A DNA stretch of 64,000 bases from Sphingobium sp. C100 (GTDB lineage Bacteria; Pseudomonadota; Alphaproteobacteria; Sphingomonadales; Sphingomonadaceae): positions 1-64,000 of the forward strand of contig NZ_AYOY01000198.1 of the NCBI RefSeq assembly GCF_000508185.1, written 5' to 3'. Under the pieces are notes generated by a model. It made no database searches, was not told the DNA's origin, and worked only from the letters and a program-made list of their open reading frames with translations. A program made the position numbers and the translations under genes. Position 1 is the first letter of the stretch; each line of letters begins with the position of its first letter. Positions 8,387-17,528 of the stretch are shown here, piece by piece.

Positions 8387-9688
8387 TTATTCCCGGAAGG
8401 CCGTTTCGCTCAGCCGTGTCAGAGGCGTAAGAATATAGGCGAGCACAGATCGCTTGTCCCCAAGCAGATTGACGTCTGCCCCCATGCCCGGCCCGATCGG
8501 CAGGCGTCGTCCGGCATCATCGGTGATCGCATTCGTCGTCGTGCGTACTCGCACCAGATAATGACTTTCCCCGGTCCGCTCATTAACGACTGCATCGGGC
8601 GAAACCGCCACGACCCGGCCTTCCATCGAACCATAGACGGCGCTGTCATAGGCCGAAATAAGAACCTTGGCCTTCTGGTCTAGCTTGACCGATGCGATGT
8701 CTTTGGCGGCGACGGCTGCCTCCACCAGCAGGCTGTCATTGATCGCGACCATTTCCAGCAGTGGGTCGCCCGGCCGCACACTACCGCCCACGGTCGTTAC
8801 GAAGACGCGATTGATCCGACCATCGAGCGGCGCACGGACCACGGTGCGGTCGAGTTTGCTTTCATAAGCCGGCATGGCCGCCTGTCGTACCGACATATCG
8901 GCGCGTGCAGCGGTCAGTTCGTCGGCGGCTCGCGCGAGCCAATCACGTTTTTGTTGCTGCGCGCTCGCCTGCGCCTCCACCAGCACGGAACGGGCGCGTC
9001 CCAGCGCCGCAGCAGCGCCAGCCGCCTCGCTACTGGAGACCGCAAATGCGTTTTGCGCCTGTAGCAGTGAACGGCGGGGCTCAATGCCTTCCTGGACCAG
9101 CGGACGCATCAGATTGAGGTCGGCACGCGCCGTCTCTCGCGCTGATATCCGCGCTTCCTCCGCCGCGCTCGCCTCGGCGATCGCCCTTCGCGCCTGATCG
9201 ATGCGCGCTGATGCCACGTTGGACAGGCTGGCAAGTTCCGCCATGCGCGAGCGGTGGAGGCCCTGTTCAACTGCAATCTGACTGGCCATCAATGCGTTGC
9301 GCGCCTGTGGGAAATAGGGCGTGCGACCGGCAATCTCCGCCTCCAGGCGAATGACCTTGAAATTCAATGCGTCGCTGCTGGCAAGGTTGCTTTCCAACTC
9401 GGCACCGGGCTGGATCGGGCTGAGCCGCACCAGCGGCGTGCCGCGCTTCACGTCCTGACCGACCCGCACCATGATCCTCTGGACGATGCCGCCCTCAAGG
9501 TTGGATACAACCTGGAGCTGCGAGCTGGGAATGACCCGGCCGTTCGCCCGCACTGTTCGATCAATCTCCGTCAACCAAGCCCAGACAAGAAAGACGAGTA
9601 CAAAGGCGAGGATGATCCACAAGATGATGTTCGCCGGGACTTTCGGCTTGATCGTGGTCGACCGCTGAAACTCAAGTTGAGCGGTCAT
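8387..9688 (-). CDS. HlyD family type I secretion periplasmic adaptor
   Basis: This 433-aa membrane fusion protein bridges the inner-membrane ABC exporter and the TolC-like outer-membrane channel. It has a cytoplasmic N-terminus, one TM helix (about residues 21-41), a first lipoyl half (SNLEGGIVQRIMVRVGQDVKRGTPL), a long Ala/Arg-rich alpha-helical hairpin (about 130-270), the second lipoyl half (VRAPLDGRINRVFV) and a beta-barrel domain ending in PLTRLSETAFRE. The order matches PrtE/HlyD adaptors. Its start overlaps the end of the ABC gene by 4 bp (ATGA), indicating translational coupling. Confidence 0.93.
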   Translation of the reverse strand: MTAQLEFQRSTTIKPKVPANIILWIILAFVLVFLVWAWLTEIDRTVRANGRVIPSSQLQVVSNLEGGIVQRIMVRVGQDVKRGTPLVRLSPIQPGAELESNLASSDALNFKVIRLEAEIAGRTPYFPQARNALMASQIAVEQGLHRSRMAELASLSNVASARIDQARRAIAEASAAEEARISARETARADLNLMRPLVQEGIEPRRSLLQAQNAFAVSSSEAAGAAAALGRARSVLVEAQASAQQQKRDWLARAADELTAARADMSVRQAAMPAYESKLDRTVVRAPLDGRINRVFVTTVGGSVRPGDPLLEMVAINDSLLVEAAVAAKDIASVKLDQKAKVLISAYDSAVYGSMEGRVVAVSPDAVVNERTGESHYLVRVRTTTNAITDDAGRRLPIGPGMGADVNLLGDKRSVLAYILTPLTRLSETAFRE

Positions 9689-11412
9689 GCGGCTTTCCCC
9701 CGAGCCAAGCGCTGCAGCACTGCATCGCGCGGTCCGTCGGCAACGATCTTGCCGCGATCCATGACGATAATCCGATCCACAAGGGTGAGAAGCGAAGTGC
9801 GGTGCGTGATGAGCAACATCGTCCGCCCCGCGACCTCCGGCTGCAGCCGTTTGATAAGTTCTGCCTCCGTCTGGGCATCCATAGAACTGCTCGGCTCATC
9901 GAAGATGAGCACCGGCGGACGCCCGGCGAGAGCGCGGGCAATGGCGATGGATTGACGCTGCCCGCCCGACAGGCCGTCGCCCCGATCAGCCAAGCGCAGG
10001 TCATAGCCATTGGCGATCCGACCCATGAAACCGTGCGTACCGCTGATCTCGGCCGCGCGGATCATTTCGTCCTGGTCTACCGCCGAGCGGTCGAGGCAGA
10101 TATTCTGGCGCACCGATCCCGCAATCAGCACATTGTCCTGCATCCCTGCACCGATCAAAGCGCGCAATTCGGCGGTGGCATATTGGCGCACGTCGATGCC
10201 GTCGATCATGACGACGCCCTCTTCCGGTTCGTAAAGACCCAGAACCAACCGTGCCAGCGTAGACTTGCCAGATCCTACCCGACCGAGAAACCCGACCCGC
10301 TCGCCGGGCTTGATGACCAGATTGACCCCGTCCAACGCCCGTTCCGGCGCGCCCGGATAGCGGAAACCGACGCCCCGCATCTCAATCGCGCCATCCAACC
10401 GCGCGGGATGCAGCGCATCCCCCTGCGGCCCCTCCGTCGGCGTATCCATCAGCGCGTTGATCTGGCGATAGGCGACCCGCGTCGCCGACAGACGGGACAG
10501 CAGCGTGGCGATCTGCGCCAGCGGCGCTAGCGCGCGGCCGCACAGGATCGAGCAGGCCAGCAGAGCGCCCGTGGTAATTTCATGACCGCGAAGCAGGCCC
10601 ACGCCCACAATGATGATGCCGCAATAAGCGATCGTAGATGCGCTGTTGGCGACCGTCATCGGTACGGCCGCGGCCAGCCTCTGACCCAGCGAGCTTTCCG
10701 AATGGCTGATCAGCGCGGCCTGCCAACGCCGGGACAGCATCGGTCCGGCGCCGATCGCCTTCACCGTTTCCAGACTGCCGATGGTTTCGACCAGCACCGA
10801 CTGCTTGACCAAGCCATCGCCCAGGCTGCGCGCCGACAGTCGATCAAGCGAAGGCGTGGTCAGCAGGCCCGCACCGATCACGAACGGGATCATCGCCAGC
10901 GGCGGCAGCACCAGCACGCCGCCCAGCATGGCGATCACCGACAAGGTGATGATGATAAAAGGCACATCGATGATCGCAGTGAGAGTGACCGATGCGAAAA
11001 AGTCCCGGAGCGTCTCCAGTTCGCGCATCAGACCCGTCAGAGTCCCGGTGGACCCCCGCCGCTTGTCCAGGCGCAGCGCAAGCAATCGCGCGAACAGAGT
11101 TTCGCCCACATCATGGTCGATATTGGCCCCCGCGACATCCACGAAATACACGCGCAGCAAACGCAGCACGAAATCGAAGAGGATCACGAAAACCAGGCCG
11201 ATGCTCAGGCCGATCAAGGAGGACGAACCATCATTGGGCACGATGCGATCGTAAACGGTCATGGTGAAGAGCGAGGACACCAGGCCGAAGATGTTGATCA
11301 ACGCCGCCGCCACGGCGACCTTCACATAGGTGGAACGGTTGCGCAGCATCGGTTCGATCAACCAAGGCGCGAAACGGGGTTTCGCGGCCGCCAGCAAAGT
11401 CTCTTCACTCAT
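9685..11412 (-). CDS. Type I secretion ABC transporter (PrtD-like)
   Basis: This 575-aa half-transporter has a six-helix TM domain and a C-terminal ATPase domain. Walker A GRVGSGKST lies near residue 370, the signature is LSGGQRQ, Walker B is VLIFDEPSSSMD and the H-loop is ITHR. It begins almost directly at the TM domain, so it lacks the N-terminal C39/C39-like domain of LapB/HlyB transporters; this is the PrtD form used for serralysins and fits the neighbouring cargo. It overlaps the OMP gene and the HlyD gene by 4 bp each. Confidence 0.93.
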   Translation of the reverse strand: MSEETLLAAAKPRFAPWLIEPMLRNRSTYVKVAVAAALINIFGLVSSLFTMTVYDRIVPNDGSSSLIGLSIGLVFVILFDFVLRLLRVYFVDVAGANIDHDVGETLFARLLALRLDKRRGSTGTLTGLMRELETLRDFFASVTLTAIIDVPFIIITLSVIAMLGGVLVLPPLAMIPFVIGAGLLTTPSLDRLSARSLGDGLVKQSVLVETIGSLETVKAIGAGPMLSRRWQAALISHSESSLGQRLAAAVPMTVANSASTIAYCGIIIVGVGLLRGHEITTGALLACSILCGRALAPLAQIATLLSRLSATRVAYRQINALMDTPTEGPQGDALHPARLDGAIEMRGVGFRYPGAPERALDGVNLVIKPGERVGFLGRVGSGKSTLARLVLGLYEPEEGVVMIDGIDVRQYATAELRALIGAGMQDNVLIAGSVRQNICLDRSAVDQDEMIRAAEISGTHGFMGRIANGYDLRLADRGDGLSGGQRQSIAIARALAGRPPVLIFDEPSSSMDAQTEAELIKRLQPEVAGRTMLLITHRTSLLTLVDRIIVMDRGKIVADGPRDAVLQRLARGKAA

Positions 11413-12890
11413 GGCATTGGACTCCCCTCATCGCGCCCGCCGGCGGGGTCCACCCGGATCGACAGTTCGTCCAGCAATTCTCCAGCCTTGGCGAGCAGCA
11501 CGAAGCGCGAGAGATCGCGTTCCGCCAGGGTTTGAACATAGGTGGCTATGGCGTAGAAATAATTGTCTTCGGACGCGACGAGGTCGAACAGCGTTCCGCC
11601 CGATGTTTCGAACCGCGTCGCATAAACGTCGCGATTGTTGCGGCTGGCGATATAGCCTGCTTCGGCTGCGGCAAGTTGAGCCTCTAGTCCCTGAACGTCG
11701 CTCCAGGCCATTTCCGCGTCGCGTACCGCTTCCTGCCGCACTCGCGCCGCATAAGCTTCGGCCGCATCGGCGCGCGCTGTCGCCTGATCGGCGCGGGCGT
11801 TGAAACCGGCACCAATCTGCGCGCGCACGATGATGCGGCCGCGCACGTCATAATCGCCTGAATTTTCAAATACGCCATAGCGTCCCGCATCGACGCCGGC
11901 CGCGATCGTGGGCAATCGTTCAGACCGCGCCGCCCGTGCATCCTGTCGCGCAGCGCGCGCCTCGGCCTCCGCCTTCTGCACCGCTGGCGCGCGCAGGACC
12001 AAAGCCTCGATCGCTTCCCGGCTGAAGCCTTCCACGCCCGGTAGCGGAACGCGCTGGAGATCGTCCGGCGCGTCATGGCCGGCGATCGCGCGATATTGCG
12101 CCTCCGCGTTGGCCCGATCACGGCGAAACGTCGCCAACCGGGTGCGGACGGTCGCGATCGAACTATCGATCCGCGGCAGATCGCCCGTCGCCGAAAATCC
12201 CTGCGTGATCCGGCGATCCACCGCTCCACGCAGTTGCATCTGACGGTCGGTATATTCCAGCGCCGCCTGCTCCATCAGTCGTTGGGCAAGTATGGAATAC
12301 CAGGCTGTCACAAGACGTATCGCGACGTCCGTGCCATAGGCCAACTTGCCCGTGCGCGCTGCTGCAACCCTGGCGTTGCCGGCGTTAATGCGACTCGACG
12401 TTGCACCGAAGTCCAGCAGGCGCTGGCGCATCGAAGCGGTCGCATCGGTCCGGCCCTGGGGCCGGGACCGTTCGATGATGTTACCTGGATCGTTGGAGAA
12501 GTTGCGGGCGAAGGACCGGTTGGCGTCGACCGTCAAGTCCAGCGAGGGAAACAGCGCCGACCGCGCCTGAACGCGGGCAGCTTCCGCTTCTCGCTCACCG
12601 GCGCGGGCTTCTTCCACCAGCATGTTGGTCTGGACGGCAGTTTCCACTTCGGTGCGGAACAATGTGATCGGCCCCACCCGCTTCGACATGTCGAGCAGCG
12701 GATCAGACTGAACAGGATGCGAAAAAGGCTCGGAATTGGGCGGTAACAGCAAATCCTGTTCGGTAACCGCAGCACGTGAGAAGGACGGCACGCACAAAAG
12801 CGCCGCCGACGCAGCAGCGCCTGACGCCCAGCCGGCACGAATTGCCAGCCTTCCCCAAGGCCGTTCTATCCTGAACAAAATGCCTGACAC
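11409..12890 (-). CDS. TolC/LapE-family outer-membrane channel protein
   Basis: This 493-aa protein has an N-terminal signal sequence (hydrophobic Ala-rich segment ending near residue 41) and two repeats of long amphipathic coiled-coil helices typical of OEP/TolC channels, with internal similarity between about 70-280 and 290-480. It supplies the outer-membrane duct for the type I exporter. The assigned start is GTG at 12888-12890 with no convincing Shine-Dalgarno, so the exact N-terminus is uncertain. It is the first gene of the export operon; the promoter should lie in 12891-13097. Confidence 0.9.
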   Translation of the reverse strand: MSGILFRIERPWGRLAIRAGWASGAAASAALLCVPSFSRAAVTEQDLLLPPNSEPFSHPVQSDPLLDMSKRVGPITLFRTEVETAVQTNMLVEEARAGEREAEAARVQARSALFPSLDLTVDANRSFARNFSNDPGNIIERSRPQGRTDATASMRQRLLDFGATSSRINAGNARVAAARTGKLAYGTDVAIRLVTAWYSILAQRLMEQAALEYTDRQMQLRGAVDRRITQGFSATGDLPRIDSSIATVRTRLATFRRDRANAEAQYRAIAGHDAPDDLQRVPLPGVEGFSREAIEALVLRAPAVQKAEAEARAARQDARAARSERLPTIAAGVDAGRYGVFENSGDYDVRGRIIVRAQIGAGFNARADQATARADAAEAYAARVRQEAVRDAEMAWSDVQGLEAQLAAAEAGYIASRNNRDVYATRFETSGGTLFDLVASEDNYFYAIATYVQTLAERDLSRFVLLAKAGELLDELSIRVDPAGGRDEGSPMP

Positions 12891-13097
12891 CCCAAAACCG
12901 CACTATGTCCTCCCCACATATTCTTGTCTGATCCGGCAAGACATTATGTGCGAGTGCGGCGGGGCCATATATGCCCCATGTGACAATAGTGCGCAACGCA
13001 GATCGGAGCTTGGTGATGCTGTCAAACATTTACGACTGAAAATGTCATGACTTGGATACCGGCGGAACTGCGGGCTGCATCCTTCGTCGGAAATAAA

Positions 13098-13182
13098 TGG
13101 TGCGGGTGGTCGGAATCGAACCGACACTCCTTTCGGAACCGGATTTTGAGTCCGGCGCGTCTACCAGTTTCACCACACCCGC
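13098..13182 (-). tRNA. tRNA-Leu (anticodon CAA)
   Basis: This is an 85-nt cloverleaf including an encoded CCA. The acceptor stem GCGGGTG pairs with CACCCGC, the discriminator is A, the anticodon arm CCGGA-CTCAAAA-TCCGG gives anticodon CAA, a short class-II variable arm follows, and the T-arm contains GGTTCGATTCC. The long variable arm and anticodon identify a leucine acceptor reading UUG. It stands alone between the TolC gene and the MerC gene. Confidence 0.95.
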
Positions 13183-13384
13183 ACGGGAGCATTTCAAGGC
13201 CGCGCCAATCGGCCTGCAAAATGCGCCTTTCGACACAGGATGGACGCATGATCGAAATCACTGCCCATCAGGTCGGGTCCGCCAGATGGCAAAATCCGTC
13301 GCGGCCGTCCAGTCGAAAATCATGCGGTGCCGTCCCGCCCTCTCGGCATCATCCTTGACAGAGCCGCATAGCCTTCCCATTTCA

Positions 13385-13401
13385 ATGATACTTTATATCA
13401 T
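13385..13401. promoter_or_regulatory. Inverted repeat upstream of the MerC-domain gene
   Basis: The perfect inverted repeat ATGATA-N5-TATCAT lies 17 bp before the MerC-domain gene start, in a locally AT-rich patch. Its size and position fit an operator for a dimeric metalloregulator of the Fur/Zur family. Zur control would suit a metal-linked membrane protein but is inference; the sequence departs from classical Zur boxes. Confidence 0.45.
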
Positions 13402-13417
13402 AGTTTAAGGCCCTGCG

Positions 13418-13849
13418 ATGCATAATGACAATGCCATTCCGCTGCAATGCCGACCAAGGGCAGTAAAATGGCTCGATGGCTTCGCGCTTTGCGCCTCATC
13501 GCTGTGCACCCTGCATTGCCTGGGTCTACCCTTGCTGCTGGCGATTTTACCGGCTTTCGCCAGCCGCATTGATCCTGGCGAATCCTTTCACCTCATCATG
13601 CTTGCCATGGCCGTGCCGACAAGTCTTTTCGCCCTAATAGCCGGCAGGCGGCGTGGCGGCGGCGGCGCGCCGCTAGGCCTAGGACTTCTCGGCCTCTTAT
13701 TGATGGCGATTGGCGCGTTCGCTGTTCGTGGCGCCTGGGCAGAGGCCGCCTGGACCGTGTCGGGCAGTGCTGCGCTGGCGACCGCCCATATTCTCAACTG
13801 GCGGCGGGCGGTGGCTTCTGATCGCTCTTGCGCGGCGGAACGAAACTGA
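13418..13849 (+). CDS. MerC domain-containing membrane protein
   Basis: This 143-aa protein has about four TM helices and a paired-cysteine motif CTLHC at residues 30-34 at the mouth of the first helix, as in MerC mercuric-ion transporters. No mercury-resistance genes (merR, merA, merP) are nearby. Chromosomal MerC-domain proteins in sphingomonads may move or sense other soft metals. AAGG at 13407-13410 sits 7 nt before the ATG. Its 3' end overlaps the convergent CDF gene by 56 bp. Confidence 0.8.
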   Translation: MHNDNAIPLQCRPRAVKWLDGFALCASSLCTLHCLGLPLLLAILPAFASRIDPGESFHLIMLAMAVPTSLFALIAGRRRGGGGAPLGLGLLGLLLMAIGAFAVRGAWAEAAWTVSGSAALATAHILNWRRAVASDRSCAAERN

Positions 13850-14747
13850 TCTGCGCCAGTCGCCATAGCCGCTCTTCTCCATGAGGCCAATGGGCGCTGG
13901 CATCGAGCGGCTCTTGCGGTCCGGCATGGCCCAATATCTCGGCCCGGATCCAGCGCCCGGTCTCACGGAGGCGAACGGTGGAACCGGGGTAGCGCTCCTC
14001 CAGCAGTCGTTGCAGCCGCTCTCCATCGTCCGACAAGTCGGGGCCGGACAGTGCGCGCGGCGCGCCATCGACCAGTTCCGCGGTCGATGATCGCAGCGCC
14101 CTTACCCCATCATTGATGATGTCGATCGAAATGATCGCAGCGGCCACGGAGTCCGCCCACCACCAACCGAGGCCCAACCCGATGACACCTCCGATGCCGG
14201 CCGCGCCGGTCATCCAGTTGGCCTTGTTCATCAGGGCGTCGGTGTGAAGCAGCTTGTCGGACAATGTTTCCGACAGCGGCAGTTCCTTGCGACCGATGAT
14301 GAGCGGCGGAATGAGCGAGTAGATTTGCGCCGTCAGCATCACCCATCCCAGCCAGATATCATAGCCAAACAGGCGCACCGATCCGACTGTGGCATGTTCA
14401 GCGCGAATGAGGGTCATCGCCGAATCCCACAGCAACAGGGCGCCGGTCGCTGCAAGCGCGACGGCCGCCAGGAAGAAGCCCAGCCCGTTCACCCGCCCAA
14501 ATCCGAACGGAAAGCGTCGCGAGCGCTGGCCATGCCGTTCCATATGAGCGGCGACCAGGAACGCGATCGGCGGCACCAGTCCCAGCGTATCTTCAACCCA
14601 TGCGGTCTTCATCGTCTGGCTCTGTCCCATGGCCAGGCCCATTGCGACGATGATGGTGCTGGTCCAGAACAGGTTCCAATATTCCAGCCGTTCGGCGCGC
14701 TGTAGCGCGTCCATGACGTCCGGCGGAAGTCGCTCCGCGCCTTTCAT
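13794..14747 (-). CDS. Cation diffusion facilitator (CDF) family transporter
   Basis: This 317-aa inner-membrane divalent-cation/H+ antiporter has six TM segments: N-terminal pairs with VEDTLGLVPPIAF and the mid-protein HTDALMNKANW segment with the WADSVAAAIISIDI helix. A soluble C-terminal domain (about 220-317) resembles the CDF regulatory domain. The start at 14747 is set by the ATGA overlap with the upstream lipoprotein gene; a longer in-frame extension reads into that gene and is not credible. Metal specificity (Zn, Fe, Co, Mn) cannot be told from the sequence. It converges with the MerC gene. Confidence 0.88.
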   Translation of the reverse strand: MKGAERLPPDVMDALQRAERLEYWNLFWTSTIIVAMGLAMGQSQTMKTAWVEDTLGLVPPIAFLVAAHMERHGQRSRRFPFGFGRVNGLGFFLAAVALAATGALLLWDSAMTLIRAEHATVGSVRLFGYDIWLGWVMLTAQIYSLIPPLIIGRKELPLSETLSDKLLHTDALMNKANWMTGAAGIGGVIGLGLGWWWADSVAAAIISIDIINDGVRALRSSTAELVDGAPRALSGPDLSDDGERLQRLLEERYPGSTVRLRETGRWIRAEILGHAGPQEPLDASAHWPHGEERLWRLAQISFVPPRKSDQKPPPAAS

Positions 14748-15193
14748 GATGCAGCCCCCGGTTCGGCGACGTCGCGCGCGGCCGCTTCCACCTCCATAAT
14801 CCAGCGATTTTCTCCGTTGCGCATGGCCGCATGATATTGCATCCGCCGCTCGCCCTCTCCCCGCGCGGCGATGGCCGGACTCAACGCCACCTGCGCCGCC
14901 CATGGCGTCTTGGGATCGAGCGGCGTAAGAACAAGGTCGAGGTCGCCCCGTTCCAGCGCCTGAAACAGGGGTTCAGTGGCACCGGTCACGATGCGAGGCC
15001 GCGCACCGGTGACTTGCGATAGGCGATTCAGCAACAGGGCAGCCGGGCGTCGGCCAAAATCACTCTCGGGCGCGACGACCCCTATGCGCATGACGTGATT
15101 CCGCGTAATCGACTGATAGCTGCCCTCTGGATCGCGCGGCAAAGCGCCACATGCCATCAGCAAAAGGCAGGAACTGAGCAGCCATTTTTTCAT
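14744..15193 (-). CDS. Small lipoprotein with partial solute-binding-like domain
   Basis: This 149-aa lipoprotein (signal with lipobox LMAC, Cys at about residue 15) is followed by a segment resembling the first lobe of family 3 solute-binding proteins (MRIGVVAPESDFG and a later EPLFQALERGDLDLVLTPLDP). It is about half the length of a full binding protein, so it is either a reduced family or a one-lobe binder. Its stop overlaps the start of the CDF transporter (ATGA), which suggests a functional partnership, perhaps periplasmic ligand capture. That role is inference. Confidence 0.65.
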   Translation of the reverse strand: MKKWLLSSCLLLMACGALPRDPEGSYQSITRNHVMRIGVVAPESDFGRRPAALLLNRLSQVTGARPRIVTGATEPLFQALERGDLDLVLTPLDPKTPWAAQVALSPAIAARGEGERRMQYHAAMRNGENRWIMEVEAAARDVAEPGAAS

Positions 15194-15234
15194 GTCGGGT
15201 TGAAAACGACCACCTCCCTTTCAGGTTCCTCCGC

Positions 15235-15867
15235 TCAGTTGTCCGTATGACCAGCATCGGTATGGCCAGGAAAGGGCGTAGCTTTCAGCAATTGCGCGAG
15301 ATGAGTCGCGTTGCCCGCCACCATCTTGGCGGCCTGGGCGACCATCTCCGGCGTTTCGTCAAGATCCTTGAAATCGGTCGAGCCCATCGCTTCACCCACC
15401 CAATAACAGGCCGCGACAGCCGGAATGGTCCAGCCGACATCGTTGAGCGCCTGGAAAATCTGGGCTGAGGCAAAATGGGCGCCATCTTCATTGCCCACGA
15501 TGGCGGCGACCGCCACCTTCGAATAGCTCGGCATCCGCCCCTGCCCGTCGGTTTCGGATAGAAAGGCATCCATGCGCTCCAACGCGCGCTTGGCGACGCT
15601 GCCGGCCTGCCCCATCCAAATCGGCGTACCGAGAATGAGGATGTCGGCAGAGAGTATCTTGCGGCGGATCGCTGGCCATTCGTCACCATCGCCTTCGTCC
15701 GACGTCACTCCAGCAGAGACATGGTGCGCGGCAACGCGAATCGTGTCGGCGACCTCAACGCCGAGCGCCTGGAATTCGCCGGCGAGCACAGCGATCATCG
15801 CATCGGTGGAACTCGCCTTGGTCGGATCACGCTTGAGCGTGCAGTTGAGCGGCTGGACCTTGAGCAT
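15235..15867 (-). CDS. Flavodoxin-fold NAD(P)H-dependent oxidoreductase
   Basis: This 210-aa protein belongs to the flavodoxin/WrbA-like FMN reductase family. Features are LNCTLKRDP near the N-terminus (phosphate-binding loop region), ILILGTPIWMGQAGSVAKRALERMD in the middle (FMN-binding loop), and IVGNEDGAHFASAQIFQALNDVGW. Probably a cytoplasmic FMN-dependent quinone or azo-type reductase. It is 41 bp upstream of the lipoprotein-CDF pair on the same strand and may share their transcript. It is divergent from zwf. Confidence 0.82.
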   Translation of the reverse strand: MLKVQPLNCTLKRDPTKASSTDAMIAVLAGEFQALGVEVADTIRVAAHHVSAGVTSDEGDGDEWPAIRRKILSADILILGTPIWMGQAGSVAKRALERMDAFLSETDGQGRMPSYSKVAVAAIVGNEDGAHFASAQIFQALNDVGWTIPAVAACYWVGEAMGSTDFKDLDETPEMVAQAAKMVAGNATHLAQLLKATPFPGHTDAGHTDN

Positions 15868-15987
15868 CTCTCTCTCCTTTGACGGAAACCCAAGGCTTAA
15901 CTGCGCCGCTACGCGTCAGGTTCCGATCGGCGCGAGCAGCCACGGCTGACAATATGTTGCGGGAGGACGGCTTGGGCGATAGCCTTC

Positions 15988-16020
15988 TTGCGTAACGATA
16001 CGCGCTCGCTATAAGAGCGC
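15988..16020 (+). promoter_or_regulatory. Promoter of the zwf-edd-glk-eda operon with nested inverted repeats
   Basis: A -35-like TTGCGT (15988-15993) and a -10-like TATAAG (16010-16015) are separated by 16 bp. Two inverted repeats overlap them: GCGTA-N4-TACGC at 15990-16003 in the spacer, and GCGCTC-N7-GAGCGC at 16002-16020 spanning the -10. The arrangement suggests a repressor site. The regulator is unknown; it does not look like the HexR site known from gammaproteobacteria. Confidence 0.5.
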
Positions 16021-16064
16021 CATCGTGCAGACTTAGACAACTTCAAACGGAGAAGGATATTCCT

Positions 16065-17528
16065 TTGGCCGAACCGTCTGCCACGTTCCTGTTATTCGGC
16101 GCCACGGGCGACCTGGCCCGCCGCATGATCTTCCCTTCGCTCTACAACCTCCTGTCCGATGGCTTGCTGCCGGACGATTTCCTGATCGTCGCCTCGGCTC
16201 GATCGGACATGTCGGATGACGCGTTTCGCGACGATGTTTGCGCAGCGTTGCAGCAATTTCTGCCCGCCGACCGCTATGACGCAGAGGTCGCGACGCGCCT
16301 GCGGGAGTTGATCCGCTATCAGTCGGTCGAGGCCGGCAATGCCGCGCAATTCGCCGCGCTGGCCGAGCGGATCGACGGGCGGCTGGAACGCGGCCTGTCG
16401 GTCTATCTTTCCACCCCGCCATCGCTTTTCGCGCCTACCGCGCAGGGACTGGCAGACGCCGGCCTCATCACGCCGACGACCCGGATCGCGATGGAAAAGC
16501 CGATCGGCAAGGATCTCGCCTCCTCCCGGCAAGTGAATGACGGGATCGGGGCGCTCTTCGCTGAAGAACAGATTTTCCGCGTGGACCATTATCTGGGCAA
16601 GGAAACGGTCCAGAACCTGCTCGCCCTGCGCTTCGGCAACGTCATGTTCGAACCGCTCTGGAACGCGGCGGCAATCGACCATGTCCAGATTACCGTTGGC
16701 GAAACCGTCGGCCTTGAAGGGCGCGTTTCCTATTATGACGGCGTGGGCGCGCTGCGCGACATGGTGCAGAATCATATCCTGCAAATTCTCTCCATCCTGA
16801 CGATGGAGCCGCCCGCACGGATGGACCCGACCGCCGTGCGCGACGAGAAGGTAAAAGTGCTGCGTTCGCTGCGCCCGATGACGGCGGAAATGGTCAAGAG
16901 CCACAGCGTGCGCGGCCAATATACGCCCGGCGCGGTGCAGGGTCAGATCGTGACCGGCTATGCAGATGAACTGGGCAAGCCGTCCGACACCGAAACCTTC
17001 GTGGCGCTCAAGGCCAATATCGATAATTGGCGGTGGCAGGGCGTCCCCTTCTACCTGCGCACCGGCAAGCGGATGCCGCAGCGCCAGTCCGAGATTCTGA
17101 TCCAGTTCAAGCCCGTTCGCCATTCCATCTTCTGGCGCGACGGTTATGGCACGGGGCTGGAACCCAATACGTTGATCATCCGGCTGCAACCCGAAGAATA
17201 TATCCGTCTGCTCATCATGAGCAAAAGGCCGGGCCTAGAACGGCAGGTGCATCTGGAAGAAGTGACGCTTGACGTGTCGCTGACCGCCGCCTTTGCCGGG
17301 CAGCGCCGTCGGATTGCCTATGAACGGCTGATCCTCGACCTGCTGGCGGGCGACCAGACCCTGTTCGTACGCCGCGACGAAGTGGAGGCGCAATGGACCT
17401 GGATCGATTCGATCATCGAGGGTTGGAAACAGGCCAATATGAAGGTCGCCCCCTATTCTTCGGGGAACTGGGGGCCGTCCTCGGCCATTGCCTTGATCGA
17501 ACGCGACGGAGCTAGCTGGCATGACTGA
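16065..17528 (+). CDS. zwf: Glucose-6-phosphate 1-dehydrogenase
   Basis: This 487-aa enzyme oxidises glucose-6-phosphate to 6-phosphogluconolactone with NAD(P)+, feeding the Entner-Doudoroff pathway. Visible motifs are the nucleotide-binding [21 protein letters not shown], the active-site RVDHYLGKE (catalytic His), and [10 protein letters not shown]. The start codon is TTG at 16065 with GGAGAAGG about 9 nt upstream; the next residues [16 protein letters not shown] fit the family. The 3' end overlaps edd by 8 bp. It is the first gene of the zwf-edd-glk-eda operon. 6-phosphogluconolactonase (pgl) is not in the cluster. Confidence 0.97.
   Translation: MAEPSATFLLFGATGDLARRMIFPSLYNLLSDGLLPDDFLIVASARSDMSDDAFRDDVCAALQQFLPADRYDAEVATRLRELIRYQSVEAGNAAQFAALAERIDGRLERGLSVYLSTPPSLFAPTAQGLADAGLITPTTRIAMEKPIGKDLASSRQVNDGIGALFAEEQIFRVDHYLGKETVQNLLALRFGNVMFEPLWNAAAIDHVQITVGETVGLEGRVSYYDGVGALRDMVQNHILQILSILTMEPPARMDPTAVRDEKVKVLRSLRPMTAEMVKSHSVRGQYTPGAVQGQIVTGYADELGKPSDTETFVALKANIDNWRWQGVPFYLRTGKRMPQRQSEILIQFKPVRHSIFWRDGYGTGLEPNTLIIRLQPEEYIRLLIMSKRPGLERQVHLEEVTLDVSLTAAFAGQRRRIAYERLILDLLAGDQTLFVRRDEVEAQWTWIDSIIEGWKQANMKVAPYSSGNWGPSSAIALIERDGASWHD

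Noticed and set aside
13098-13182. Attachment site or genomic island beside tRNA-Leu(CAA)
   Set aside because: No integrase and no duplicated tRNA 3' end was seen; neighbouring genes look like native chromosome.
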